Assembly: GCA_951213105.1 (NCBI GenBank)
Contig: OX578140.1
Span: forward strand, 36,484,003-36,548,002
Length of the DNA stretch: 64,000 bases
Direction: 5' to 3'
From: Amaurobius ferox
Taxonomy: Eukaryota; Arthropoda; Arachnida; Araneae; Amaurobiidae
Positions 11,117-22,589 of this stretch are shown here, one piece after another. Each line of letters begins with the position of its first letter. Positions within the stretch are counted from its first letter, which is position 1. Under the pieces are notes generated by a model. The model saw only the letters and a list, made by a program, of their open reading frames with translations, did no database searches and was not told the DNA's origin. Position numbers and translations under genes: made by a program.

Positions 11117-12367
11117 CGTTAGCACGATAACTGCTGTAAAAATGACTTAATCAAAATGAAATTTTAGTATGTTGTCCAGACAGTCTGTAGGACCTATGGG
11201 AATATAAATGAATAATATCACCCAAGTAGTTTTGGATTGAACCCGGGTTGAAAAAATGAAATACATTGAGCCCTATAGGACCTAATGTTTCAAACATTTT
11301 TAAGCAGATTTAAAATTCACAAATTGCTTGGAAAATTTTAGGTAATATTCAAATTATTCCGTAAAATATTTAAAAAAAAATTCAGTGAAATATATTTAGA
11401 AGTTTTTTAAATAAAAATTAAAATAATAATAACACCTCTTATATAAAGCGATCACGTGACCATGATATGAAAAGATCACGTGACCCGCTTCAAAATGATA
11501 TATGGCATCCATCGTGTCTCAAAATCGTGATTTTTAAAGTTCTTTTTAATTCATATTGAGTGTTGTATCCGTCCTAAAACCACTCTATTTTTGCTTAAAT
11601 TCTGTGCATCTACATACTGAAACAGCGCAATTACAATATATTTGAGTTTAAATGCTCATCTAAATTTGATTATATCTAAATTTGATTATTTCTACAACGA
11701 AGCCTATTTTTCACCTATGTAAAATGTAAACAGCAAAATATGTAGAATGAGTTGTATTAGAATTGCTGTATTTCTTTAACACAAAATCATTTAGTTCATG
11801 GAGTCTGCATGGCTGATATGAATGAAATATTCATTAATTTTACAAAGAGAAGGACGATTTTTTTCGATGAAGTTTTACGCATAGAGTTTAATTACTTGTA
11901 GCTACAAGGTCTTAATTTTTAAATAAAATAAATTATTATAGTATTGTGATGAATGAAAGGAATGAAAAAAAGGTTATTAATGAAATGCTGTTTTTAAAGA
12001 GAGAGCCAGGCGATTTATATTTAGATGACGTCATTTGAATAAAGTTCATTTGTTTTCGATGAAGTTTTCATATATAATAAATTATTGTAGTATTATGATA
12101 ATTTTAAAAATCTTCCCGAGGAATGTATCGCATTTAGAGATGTTTAAACCAGGCAATTTCTATTTCAATGCCGTCATTTGAATGAAGTTCATTTTTTTCG
12201 ATGAAGGTTTAAGTTTTAAAATATAATAAATTAATGTAGTATTGTGATAAGTTTTAAAATATTACCCAGAAATGTATTGCATTTTATACATGTTTAAATA
12301 AAATTGCATTGAATTTGGAAAGTGTTTCATAATCAATGCTTTAAGCATTATTTGATCTTTCTTGTTT
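11038..12367 (-). mobile_element. Repeat R1, copy c
   Basis: Full-length R1 on the minus strand. The hairpin and CTGT run (the complement of GACA, 11083-11116) lie at the low-coordinate end, the two GATCACGTGA boxes at about 11449 and 11474, and GATCTTTCTTGTTT closes the far end at 12367. It is the inverse neighbour of copies a and b, so 6570-10168 and 11038-12367 could pair as long inverted repeats. Confidence 0.75.
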
Positions 12368-13137
12368 AAATTATCCTCTAGTTATTCCCTTTTGCATTTT
12401 TTTTCCAGCAATTTTGTCATTCACAATAACCTTTTTCCCAACTGTACAGAGTTGGACGCACCTGTGAAGATCATTCTATTTTTATATGTAAAGCTGTTTG
12501 TCTAACCCATATATCTAGAGCTGGCGGGGATGCGCTTGAGTCGAAAACAAGAATTTTGAAATATTGAGGAATGAAAATTTTAATACTTTTAAGAGAGCTA
12601 TTTTAAATTTAAATTTTTAGCTTTCAGAATATAGATTAAATTTTTATGGATTTTGCTATATATTTTTAAGCTAAATAAATGATAACTTTTCGTAATTTAT
12701 ATTTTATTACTCCACTGATATACCTGTAAAATTTATTCGGTGTTTCACTATTTCTTTTTTAACATCTTAATCTAATCGCCAAACTGACTTACGTGCTTTT
12801 TCCACAACAAAGGTGGCAAATATCTTGAACCAAATATGTATATTTTAAAAAATTGAAATTTTTGACTTATGTGCTTTTTCCCGCCGCCTCTAGATATATT
12901 CCTCAGCTGTTATTTTTCAAAGTTCTCAATTAATACAGGACGATCGGGGATGAGGACCAAGCTGTTGTCATTCATTGCTGTTGTCATCTTCATTCTGAAG
13001 ATATCCTTTTCCGACCATGCTTATAATTACTCAATACTTAATAGGTGAATTGCGTGGTCTGAGTTCTTAATAATAATAATAATGATGACGAGATTTAATA
13101 GTTTCAATCATTATTGTGAAAAATAATGGCGATCATC
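12368..13137. other. Non-coding, no recognised feature
   Basis: AT-rich sequence without open frames of note. It ends in a 16-base G run. Confidence 0.4.
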
Positions 13138-13153
13138 GGGGGGGGGGGGGGGG
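13138..13153. repeat. G16 homopolymer
   Basis: Sixteen consecutive G. Comparable runs occur at 48557-48571 (G), 57519-57534 (C), 24313-24324 (C) and 61518-61533 (G). Confidence 0.9.
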
Positions 13154-13431
13154 TACAAGTTTACCCCCTCCCAAGAGCACATTGTCAAGTATAGTATCAA
13201 TGAAAAGATTTTTGAAAACCCTTAAAGTGACGAGTGACATTCTGTCATTGTAATCATTTCGACCCATGACAGCGATTTTTCAAATATTTTCTTGTAAAAT
13301 TTGAGGGAAAAAAAGCTACTGAAAATGGAGTCTGGTACGGGAAAGTGGAGTTGAATCAGTGGTCGGAAGTAGAGAAACTACAGTAGTCACTACTTTTTCT
13401 CGTAGTTTGTAGTGTGACGCGCTGCTTTTAA

Positions 13432-14195
13432 AAAAATCTGCTGCGGGCAACACATGACTTTCCTTATATAATGTAATGAATTTACTACTTTTACAGTAAA
13501 AATTAGGTTTTTCTTATAGTAGATACCTAATATTCTTTCCAAGATATTGAATTTTCGACAATGAGTCGTCATTTTCATTGATTTAGCATCACTTTTATCC
13601 ATTTGGCGAGATTTTCATTAATTTGGCAACATTTCAAAAAAGTCGCCAAGTTGGCGACATTCAGCCAAATTCGTCGCCAAAATCTCGCCAAGCGTTATGC
13701 ACTAAGAAAAAAGTTATTCTTACAGCTGATAAATGACTATTGGCGTTCAAATACAAAAGTATTATTCAAAGTATATTTTTTCATGAATGGAACGAGCTAG
13801 ATCCACGAGAATGATGTCACTCAATTTATCGCATGGTATTACATATGAAAAGTGAACATGTTTCTCAATAGGAATTTTTTTTTATGTGACTTTTTCATAA
13901 TTTTTTTGAAAAATGTACAATATCTCGAGAACGGTTCATGTTAGCGTTCTAAAATGTATGCCAATCGTTTTCTAATGAAAAATTACATAAGAGATGTCTA
14001 TTTGCGTAACTTTATTAGCGGTTTTGATTTTTTGACGATTTTTTCAAAATTTCATTCGAAAATTTAGGGGGGTTCTGAACATTCGATTACGTATAAAAAC
14101 AATAGGCTTCCAGTGTTTACGGATTGTGATTTTTGTACCAAATTTGGTTCGAATCGGTCCATTCGTTCGTCAGTTATCGTCTCCACAGTCTCACT

Positions 14196-14245
<50 letters not shown>

Positions 14246-14380
14246 TCACTTCAAAAATGTTTGATTCGTGATCAGGGATGCTTGAAACGTGCTCTCCGGT
14301 CGAAAACTCGAATTCGAATTTTCGACCCCGTCACAATACTTTCCTTATACATTATGTATATAAGGAAAGTAATAAGTAGT
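13432..14380 (+). mobile_element. Repeat R2, copy a (full length)
   Basis: The 5' end is an A-run then TCTG(C/A)T..GGGCA.CACATGACTTTCC. It is followed by short decayed 21-22-bp units built on TTTGGCGACATTTTCATCAA, then a conserved block (GAATGGAACGAGCTAGATC, ATATCTCGAGAACGGTTC), a (CA)n run at 14197-14242, GGGATGCTTGAAACGTGCTC, and a palindromic 3' end ACTTTCC...GGAAAGTA (14340-14372). Other copies are at 51489-53220, 15761-16500, 34932-35642 (minus) and 46965-47280. It has no coding capacity. The 3' palindrome fits a rolling-circle or foldback-type element. Confidence 0.7.
14197..14242 (+). repeat. (CA)n microsatellite in R2a
   Basis: About 22 CA units. Shorter versions occupy the same spot in R2 copies at 53071-53088 and, as GT, near 35060-35090. 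Confidence 0.95.
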
Positions 14381-14711
14381 GTAGCGAGTAGCGCGATACA
14401 ATAAATCACTAGTTTGTATCGAGTTTTAACGCCACTTTTAACGTTACTTCAGTAAACGAAGAAGGTGCCATTCTACATATCATGTAATCACCCTTTCATT
14501 TGTATGAAATTTAATGTTCTGCGCAACGATGTACGATGAATGGCTGCAGGGATGCTGCAGGGTTAAGAAGGCCATTGCCTCATGAAGTTGATTTTTTATA
14601 TGGATATATCCAGATGTGTTATTTCCCAAAAGATCCTGCTTATCTGGTCGCAATTTTGAGATGCAAATTCTACTAAAAATAATTAAACATATTTTTAAAT
14701 AAACAGTTTTT

Positions 14712-15024
14712 ACTTTTATTTTATTTTATACTTTTAATAAATAAAATGGATATACGTCAACTTTAATTAAACTTTAAAATCAAAGACAACCAAAAATAGA
14801 TTTTAAAGTCTTTTAATAAAATATTCTTTCCTCGGCGTACAAAAATTACACGGCCAAAGCGCTTTCGGGCATCACAATCGCCACTGGTGAAGGGCATTGT
14901 GATGCCCGAAAGCGCTTTGGCCGTGTAATTTTTGTACGTCAAGGAAAGGAGATTTTATTAAAAGACTTTTAAACCTATTTTTGGTTGTCTTTGATTTTAA
15001 AGTTTATACTTTTATTTTATTTTA
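14712..15024 (+). mobile_element. Foldback retroposon with 17-bp target duplication
   Basis: ACTTTTATTTTATTTTA occurs at 14712-14728 and again at 15008-15024, flanking 279 bp. Inside, 14771-14880 and 14893-15003 are inverted copies of one sequence (GACAACCAAAAATAG / CTATTTTTGGTTGTC; GCCCGAAAGCGCTTTGGCCG on the plus strand from 14904). The head-to-head arrangement with a variable-length direct duplication resembles products of Penelope-like elements. No coding sequence is present. Confidence 0.65.
14884..14911 (+). ncRNA. Hammerhead-like ribozyme core (candidate)
   Basis: CTGGTGA (14884-14890) is followed by a 6-bp stem GGGCAT/ATGCCC with loop TGTG (14892-14907) and then GAAA (14908-14911). 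The hammerhead consensus is CUGANGA, stem II, GAAA. The first element differs at one conserved base (A6 to G). I did not find a clear stem III and cleavage-site triplet. Penelope-like elements are known to carry such motifs in their terminal repeats, which agrees with the context. Confidence 0.3.
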
Positions 15025-15760
15025 CTGTTTTCAGAATCGGGGAAAAGCGTAAAGATTGGTAAGTTGATCAGTAAATTTGGGAATTAGTAAATTTTACTTA
15101 TTCAGAATAACTAAGTTAAATTACTAAACTATACTCATATCCTCAACTTTTTGTGAAAACTGAAGCTGTAGCAAAATGTGTCTTATAAAAGTAGTTATGT
15201 AGTGAAGTAACTACATTGTAAAAGTAGTTTGTAGTCACTATTTTTTAAAGAAAGTAGTTGTAATCAACTTCATTTGTCATAATGTAGTTTTAGTTCACTA
15301 CAATAATAAAGTAGTTTTTCTACACACTTCAATTAATTTTTTTCGAATTTTCACCGGCAGCAATTGCTTTTCCGGGTGAATTGATAGAAGTATTTTTTGA
15401 TGGACTCGTACTTGCTCTGGTTTGTACTGGTGCTCTGTCTGATTCATATTGAAGAAGGAGACTCATTTATGTCTCTTGAAACCCGCTCATATATTACTCA
15501 ACATTTTTATGCTATTGCTATCGAAGTATGTATTCTTCAAATTTAGAAGTCAGGGCGAAACAGTTGTTTAAAGTTTTAGCATAGTTTTACAATTCGTGAC
15601 AAAATCTGAGTATAATCTGAAATTTTGATATTATAGTAAAATTAGACAAGGATTTGTAGCAAATAAACACTTAATAATATACTTAAATAACATTGCAACG
15701 TTTATACTTTAATACATTACATTCTATACTAAGCCTAAAATTGACTTTACGTGTGCGACA

Positions 15761-16500
15761 AAAAAAAATCTGATGTGGTCAGCACATGACATCCCCTACA
15801 TAATGCAATGACTTTACTTCTTTTGCAGCAAAATCATGTACAAGGTCAAGAGTACAATTTTTCTTCTAATTTCAATTGTATATTACAATTTAGCCTTTTC
15901 TTTATGACAACATGTAAAACTAAGTACCAAATAGATATATGTTTTCCAAGAAAAGAACTTGTGAATTAAAATCTACAGCCAACTTTAGCAAAATTGGCAT
16001 CAAAATGCAATTGACAAATGCAATTCACACAAATGACATCTGCCGATTTGTTTGTCGTCAGAATTCCAACCCATTGCAGAAAGTGTCTTTTGTGAAGGGA
16101 ACGAGCTAGATCAACGAGAATGATGTTAATATATGTATCACATATTGCATATAAAAAGTGAGCATATTTGACAATATTTACTTTTTTTTATAATTCTACT
16201 TAACTTTTTGATAAAACTATTTGAAAAAAAAAAATGTAATATATCGAGAACCGTTCTAGAATTATAAAATAAGTACCAATCGTTTTTAATGACAAATTAC
16301 TTATGAAATTATTACTTATTTAACATCCTTATATGTTCTGTTTTTAGTGAGTTTAAAATTTCGTTCTAAAATTTTGGTGTCTTCCGAATATTCGATCATG
16401 TTTAAAATCAATAGAGTTCCAGTATTCACTGATTGTAATAATCGTACCAAATTGCATTTGAAACGCTCAATCATTCGTGTAATACCGCGTCCACCAGCTA
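15761..16500 (+). mobile_element. Repeat R2, copy c, alternative 3' half
   Basis: Begins AAAATCTGATGTGG then AGCACATGAC and keeps the ACGAGCTAGATCAACGAGAA and AATATATCGAGAACCGTTC blocks. After about 16495 it does not go into the (CA)n tail and palindrome but joins repeat R6. Confidence 0.6.
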
Positions 16501-16522
16501 GCTCACAGGCGTTTTTTGACTC

Positions 16523-16960
16523 AGGCTGAAATCGAAGCGTTACGAAAAATGGACTTTGGATGCCTTATCGCCGAACCTAATGGATAAAATTCTAAACAAT
16601 GTATAATTTTTTTAGTTATTGAAAATAGAGTATTATTATGAATGAACAAAAAATAATTTTAATATTTTGAGCTTTTCTTTTCTTCGAAAAATGTTTTTGT
16701 CCGAGCAAGTGTTCGCCTTACTTTGCTTAATTTCACATGAAATATCTTCTGCATTATAAAAGATATATATAAACAGTAAGAGATAAAAATGTTGAGTAGA
16801 AAAACTAGCTTTTAGATCAATAATCTTTTTACAAAGCTTTTATAATTTTCGGGCAATACCAGTAGGCTTGTCAAGTTGAAGAAGATAGAAAATTATAAGG
16901 AGTAAGATTTAGTCTTTTGAAATCCCTATAAGGTTTTATAATTGAATTTTGGATCAAGGT
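16523..16960 (+). repeat. Repeat R6, copy a
   Basis: GGCTGAAATCGAAGCGTTAC and the following 400 bp align with 37905-38415 (GAAATCGGAGCATTACGAAA onward, then ..AGTAAG.GA.AAAAAT and CTTGTCAA.TT.AAGAAGAT). Non-coding in both places. Confidence 0.5.
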
Positions 16961-18505
16961 CTCAATTTTCGAAATACAGTGGTTATAAATTTGATATTTT
17001 AAGAATTTGAAAAGACGGTTCTAATTTCGATATTTCAATATTTTCAACTGTTTTGACAATATCTAAAAAGAAATAAATCATAAAGATTATTAGCAAGATT
17101 GTCAAGTGTGTGAAAAATTTGTAAACTTTATTGGAGTTTTTATTTTACTAAATGTTATTCACAAAAAAACCTTTTTGGCTCCATCAGGCGTTCCACCGAA
17201 CGCTCTGTTGTCAAGTTATAATTTGTCAAACTTTATTTCTATATTAAAATTAGAAGCATTTTTAATGCCTATTTTTTATATTACCTTTCTAAACTCTATA
17301 TTATATCAAGAAATTATTTTATTTTCTTCAGCTAAAACTCTCTTAACTTATTTTTATGTATCCTCATTTATTATCTTGCTTCTGTTCCATCTTTCTGTTA
17401 CCAAGTTACAAAAAATAACGACACTGTCGACCAACTAATCTCTAGTCTTTGTTCCCAGTGATGATTTACGTCACAGGCCTTTTAATTGGGGCTCCGATTC
17501 TGATTGGATCCCTGTCTTAGCCTTTCACCTAGTTAGTCTTAAATCATCCAATCGGATTCTTATAATCTGACGTTACGAAGCTGTTGAAAATGATATGTCA
17601 CTTTATGAAAGAGGACTTGAAAGTTTTCGAAAAGTTTTTTATGTATCGGTTTTATTTCAAATTTTATGTTTTGGGAGAACTTTAACAGAAGAATGTTCCG
17701 TTATTGATTGGCAATATGTATAGCAAAATGAACTCTTAAAGTTCTTTATTTCGTTTCAAATATTGGTATCTCGTTAAAAAGTAGTGAAGCGAAAACTTAT
17801 GTTTATATTTGTCCCCAAAATAAAATATTTTTGACTTTAATAAGAGATATTTCAAAAAGTCCAATATGACTAAAACAATTTTTAGAGACTTTAGAAAATA
17901 ATCTTCATTTTGTAATTTATTCTACTTTTACATCCCAGAATTCAAAATGTAAAATTGGAGCTCTGTTGACATGATATACGTGCCACATTTAATGACGTTC
18001 ATACTTAACTTGTAACGTTTTTTTTCATATTTAACTTGAACTTTCCATTGAATTTTTTTTTATGTATTTGAGGTATATAAAGTTTTCACTAACTACTGTT
18101 CTATCTGAAGCCATAACTCTAATTACTTTTTTTGGTAAAATGTGTTAATTTTACCAAGATAAAATCTTTGATTGGATTTTATAAAAGCAATTTGCACTGA
18201 GATTAAACAGAAGCAATGTTGAAGATTGCAAAATTTAAAATCCATGTATTTTTTTTTTATTTGAATATTGAATTCCCTTGACTTGATCCATCGAGCTTGG
18301 TCGAATGGTTGGCTTGGCTGGGTATTTTTCGAAAGAAGTCATTAAATATATTCTTCCAGATTGAAAGGAATTAATTTTTTGCTTTAATTTCAAGCTTTAT
18401 AGAATTCAATCTTTAAAAGAAATAAAATCTCTTGAACTGTGTGTACGAGTTTGTCACTGTATGCACCGTGTTACTTAATTGTCTTATGCTATTTTCACTG
18501 ATTAT
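16961..18505. other. Non-coding, no recognised feature
   Basis: AT-rich. A 110-codon hydrophobic frame at 17106-17438 has the composition of random T-rich DNA and no family resemblance. Nothing else stands out. Confidence 0.4.

Positions 18506-19192
<687 letters not shown>

Positions 19193-19232
<40 letters not shown>
19193..19232. repeat. (TA)n microsatellite between tandem units
   Basis: About 38 bp of TA, in the same position relative to unit 2 as the longer TA tract is to unit 1. Confidence 0.95.
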
Positions 19233-19236
<4 letters not shown>

Positions 19237-19770
19237 GTAGTTTGAAAATTCAATGAACGAAAAGTAAGAAGCTGCAACACGATAAACCTAACTTTCTAAA
19301 ACACAGACAGAATAAAATATAAAACAGCAAATCATCAATCAAATGGAAACAAATACAAAACACGAGTTATCAAGTTATAGAAAATCAACAAAATTCAATG
19401 GTATGGAAACGAATAAAGAAAAACTTAAAAAATCCAGCTATATCGCTAAACACGTGGGAAAAGGGCTAAGGCTAAAAAATGGAAATGTTCACTACGTAAA
19501 ATTCGTTTTCAAGGCCAAGTATTTTGACGAAGCAAACACAAAATACGTATGTTTCTGAAGAAATAGATAGATTATATCTATAAACTATTTCTACTTGGAC
19601 GACATACACATAAAGAAGGAATAAAGGAAAACATGAATACCTGGAAAATGCACAGCATATGTACAAACGAGTCGAAACCGGGAACTCTGAATGAAGAGAC
19701 CAGTGTTGCCATTCGCAAAGAATATTAAAAAATGATCTACTGTTGCCATTCGTAAGAATTGAAAAACAGT
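19233..19770. repeat. 564-bp tandem unit, copy 2
   Basis: Second unit of the duplication. It lies directly downstream (minus-strand sense) of the Penelope-like element at 19835-22515, so the pair may be that element's 3' region or pseudo-LTR. The frames at 19343-19558 and 19472-19666 are not conserved in copy 1. Confidence 0.65.
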
Positions 19771-19954
19771 AAAGCGAAAAGGTAAGAAAAAGTAATAATA
19801 TACAAAAAGAGCTACTAAAAGGTGGGGCTAATAGTAATGCTGACGTTGAAGAGGATGTAAAAATAAAAGTATTAATAATACTAAAGAATGGAGATGTCTG
19901 GCTAATATAAGATACTATAAATAGAATTATAAGATAATATGAAAAGAATTATAA

Positions 19955-21807
19955 AAATACAGCTATTCTAAATTTTTTAACAATACCATTTACTAAATAA
20001 GAGGGATATTTATATAAATTGCTAGTAATTTTGAGATTATTTATATGCATAGCATGAAATTTTTTATCAGATAATCTATAAATTCTAAAAAGCTGATTAA
20101 GTATAATATTTCTAAACAAATGAATCGAGTTACAGGAATTAAATGGTAAGATTTTATTATTATTAAAATTATAATAGTTTTTTTATCATATAAATTTGTA
20201 ACAATTCTATAAGAAGGATTAATAAAAAGATTTAAATTCAAAAAATTAACATTATTACTAATAGTAGCTTCATTAGGAATTAATTCCAAATTGTCTGGAT
20301 AGAAATCTATATCTATGAAATAATTTTCTGTATGTACTAATCAGATCATCAACATATCTGTAAAAAGTATTATCTATTGAAGTAAAAGACTTTTCATAAT
20401 GATAAAGGTATAAATTAGCTAACATACTGCTACTGCAGCCACCCTGTGGAACTCCTGAGACTTGTAAGTATAATTTATTTCTTTGAAAAATATAATTATT
20501 GAAAATAACAAAGTGAAGAAGTTTAGGAAAATTTATAAAATTAATTTGATTTGAAAGATTAGTAATATAAGCATTATATAGAGCTAAAATTACATCATAT
20601 AGATCAGATATCTTAATATTATTAAAAAGATCTTTAAAATCAAAAGTTTGAAATCCTATTATTTTTCTAAGACATGCTAATTTATTCTTTAATCCTTTAC
20701 TATTATTTAGAATAAGGTAATTAATGCTACTCTGGCATAAACTATTATTTATTAGATTTAAAGAATTTAGTAATAATTTACTCGCAGTAGTATAGTAAGT
20801 ATTATGGCCACTAGTTACTGTTCTAAATTTAATAGGATTTTTATGAAATTTTGAAATAAGCTCTATATAAGGAAATTTAAGATATTTATATTTAATATTT
20901 AAATCACTATACATATTGATAATTTTCAATTTAATATTATTGATGGAATGTAAATCAAGTTTAAAAAGACTATTATTTTTTAAATAATCTTAACAGAAAT
21001 TGAATATAAAACTTTTTACAGATAATAGCATAATTATTAGAGGCTTTATCAACATAGGTGATAACAAAAGATCTTTGTAAATCATTAATAGAATGTTTAA
21101 TATTATCAATATTAAACATTGATAATATTAAATTTATTGATCTAGACAATTTAATATCTCTAATAGCATTTTTAATAGATTCTAATAAAGTAAATTTCCA
21201 CATATTAAATGCCTCTAATGGCAGAGCGTATTTACAAGCTAATTTATATATATATTTATCAGGATCAAGATTAATTGATTTTAAAACTTTAAAAGAATTA
21301 TTACAAGAAAGTATCCTAAATTTAGTGCCAAATGACATAATGGTTCTTAACACATTGTCACTAACAATGTCTAAATCTCCTGTAACTGAGACAATGTTAT
21401 ACAATGTGCTATATAGTTAGTAAATCGAGTACACATGATCATGCCCCAAGTCTGGATTTAGGAATTTAGCAAATTTGTTTAATTTACAAATGCATTCACT
21501 ATCTACATTTGACAGAGAATCATGATGTAAAGAGAGAGATTGTGAAACTTCATTATAATTAAATATAGATCTACCAATGGGCTTGTTGTATTTGAAAGTC
21601 TTTGAAACACACAAATCTCAAATAGGCAATAAATGTTTTGAACTTGTTAAACAGATGACCAAAATTTATAGAATTATAAATAGGATGTTTGAAAGAGATT
21701 ACACAATAAGAATTAGTAGTTGTATTATTATTATGAAATTGATTTAGTTTTAAATTTAAATACTGTGATCTTGTAATAAGTAAATCAAAGAAAATGTTCA
21801 TTAACAA
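19955..21807 (-). pseudogene. Reverse transcriptase of the Penelope-like element
   Basis: Pieces in order: 21807-21571 (FKHPIYNSINFGHLFNKFK), 21614-21417 and 21404-20973 (same frame, one TAA between; VTGDLDIV and VITYVDKASNNYAIICKKFY), 20929-20273 (core), and 20289-19955 (C-terminal). In the core piece I see KFHKNPIKFRTVTSG (27-41), motif A as FQTFDFKDLFNNI (93-105, Asp97), SGVPQGGCSSSMLANLYLYH (158-177), and the catalytic YVDD at 192-195 (nt 20345-20356). The C-terminal piece has NFLNLNLFI and LYDKK. The conserved order identifies an RT of the Penelope group. Frameshifts rule out a product. Confidence 0.8.
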
Positions 21808-21810
21808 GAT

Positions 21811-22515
21811 TTAATTTTTAAAAAATGGCACACACACATAAACTTTATTTAAATGTTTTTTCTTTACCGCAAAAACCCAGGATTTTATGAACTTCCATTG
21901 AAAAGTTCTATTAAATTGATTATGTAGACTTATAATCTCAGATTTATGATCATTTTGTAAGGAATGTCCCTTTCCACGTTTAAATCTTTTGAATTTGACT
22001 GATTCACTATCATTTAAATGGGGTTTCAAAAAAAGGTGATTAAAAATAGAATATTTATTATCTACAAAATTGTTTTTAACAACATTACCATTTAGATACA
22101 TTTGATTTAATCTATATGGAAAAAGAGTACACTTTGATTTAATATAGTAGTTTTCAAAATAAATCCTATCTGCTGATTTTGTTTTTATATCTAAAATATG
22201 TATAGTAATATTTTCAAAACCGTGTTTGGCAAAGTGTTTATATTCAATTTTATTGGAAGTAAGAAGAAAATTATTATTGAGGATATATTTTTTGACGTGA
22301 TCTCTGTGTACATTCATACGTAGATGAGTGGGATTACTTGTTTGTCCTATATATGATAGATTGCATATGTTGCAAGATAAACGGTAGATGCAACTGCAAA
22401 TTTTACAGAATGGCAGAGGAATGGCGGGGGATATAAAGATTAGAACGCTTCTCAGAAAGTGAAAGTCAACGTCCGATGTGGATGATTCACTGAGTCTCGT
22501 TTTCTGATATGGACC
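21811..22515 (-). pseudogene. GIY-YIG endonuclease module of the Penelope-like element
   Basis: The frame opens after a TAG at 22516-22518 and runs 234 codons; the first ATG is codon 67 (22317). Residues 37-57 hold Cys 37, 40, 42, 48 and 51, a CIY in place of GIY (42-44) and YIG (55-57). The block FCKICSC IYRLSCNICN LSYIGQT reads as a GIY-YIG core with a built-in zinc-binding Cys set. Arg66, His70 and the DRIYFENYYI segment (Arg117, Glu121) fit the conserved Arg and catalytic Glu of the family. The start is uncertain: the Cys cluster lies upstream of the first ATG, so an upstream start or exon is likely. It is followed in the same frame, after one TAA, by the RT part. Confidence 0.75.
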
Positions 22516-22589
22516 CTATGGAGAACTAATATAATTATTAAACCAATGAAGAGGAGGGGGGAGTTATGAACCCCAATCTCGCTAAAATA

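Larger units (their letters stand above)
13358..15333. mobile_element. Possible hAT-like non-autonomous element hosting nested repeats
   Basis: CAGTGGTCGGAAGTAGAGAA at 13358 looks like a hAT terminus. The GTAGTTTGTAGT / AGTCACTACTTTTT motif next to it (13385-13412) recurs near the far side (15190-15330), which closes with GTAGTTTTTCTACAC. R2 (13432-14380) and a foldback retroposon (14712-15024) lie inside. The right terminus is eroded and I find no convincing 8-bp target duplication, so this is an inference. Confidence 0.3.
19835..22518 (-). mobile_element. Penelope-like retroelement, permuted EN-RT order (Naiad-like), decayed
   Basis: Read on the minus strand, a GIY-YIG endonuclease region (22515-21811) comes first and a reverse transcriptase (21807 to about 19955) follows. 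Most Penelope-like elements have the endonuclease at the C-terminus. The N-terminal position with an added Cys cluster is what I recall of the Naiad/Chlamys clade. The element is inactive, with two in-frame TAA codons (21811-21813, 21417-21419) and frameshifts near 21610, 20985 and 20290. Its limits are set by coding similarity only; no target duplication was found. Confidence 0.75.

Noticed and set aside
17106..17438. 110-codon hydrophobic open frame on the plus strand
   Set aside because: Composition is what T-rich DNA yields, there is no motif, no homologous frame elsewhere in the window and no sign of splice or promoter structure.
21058..21420. 120-codon plus-strand frame
   Set aside because: Opposite-strand shadow of the Penelope-like RT, which has the recognisable motifs.
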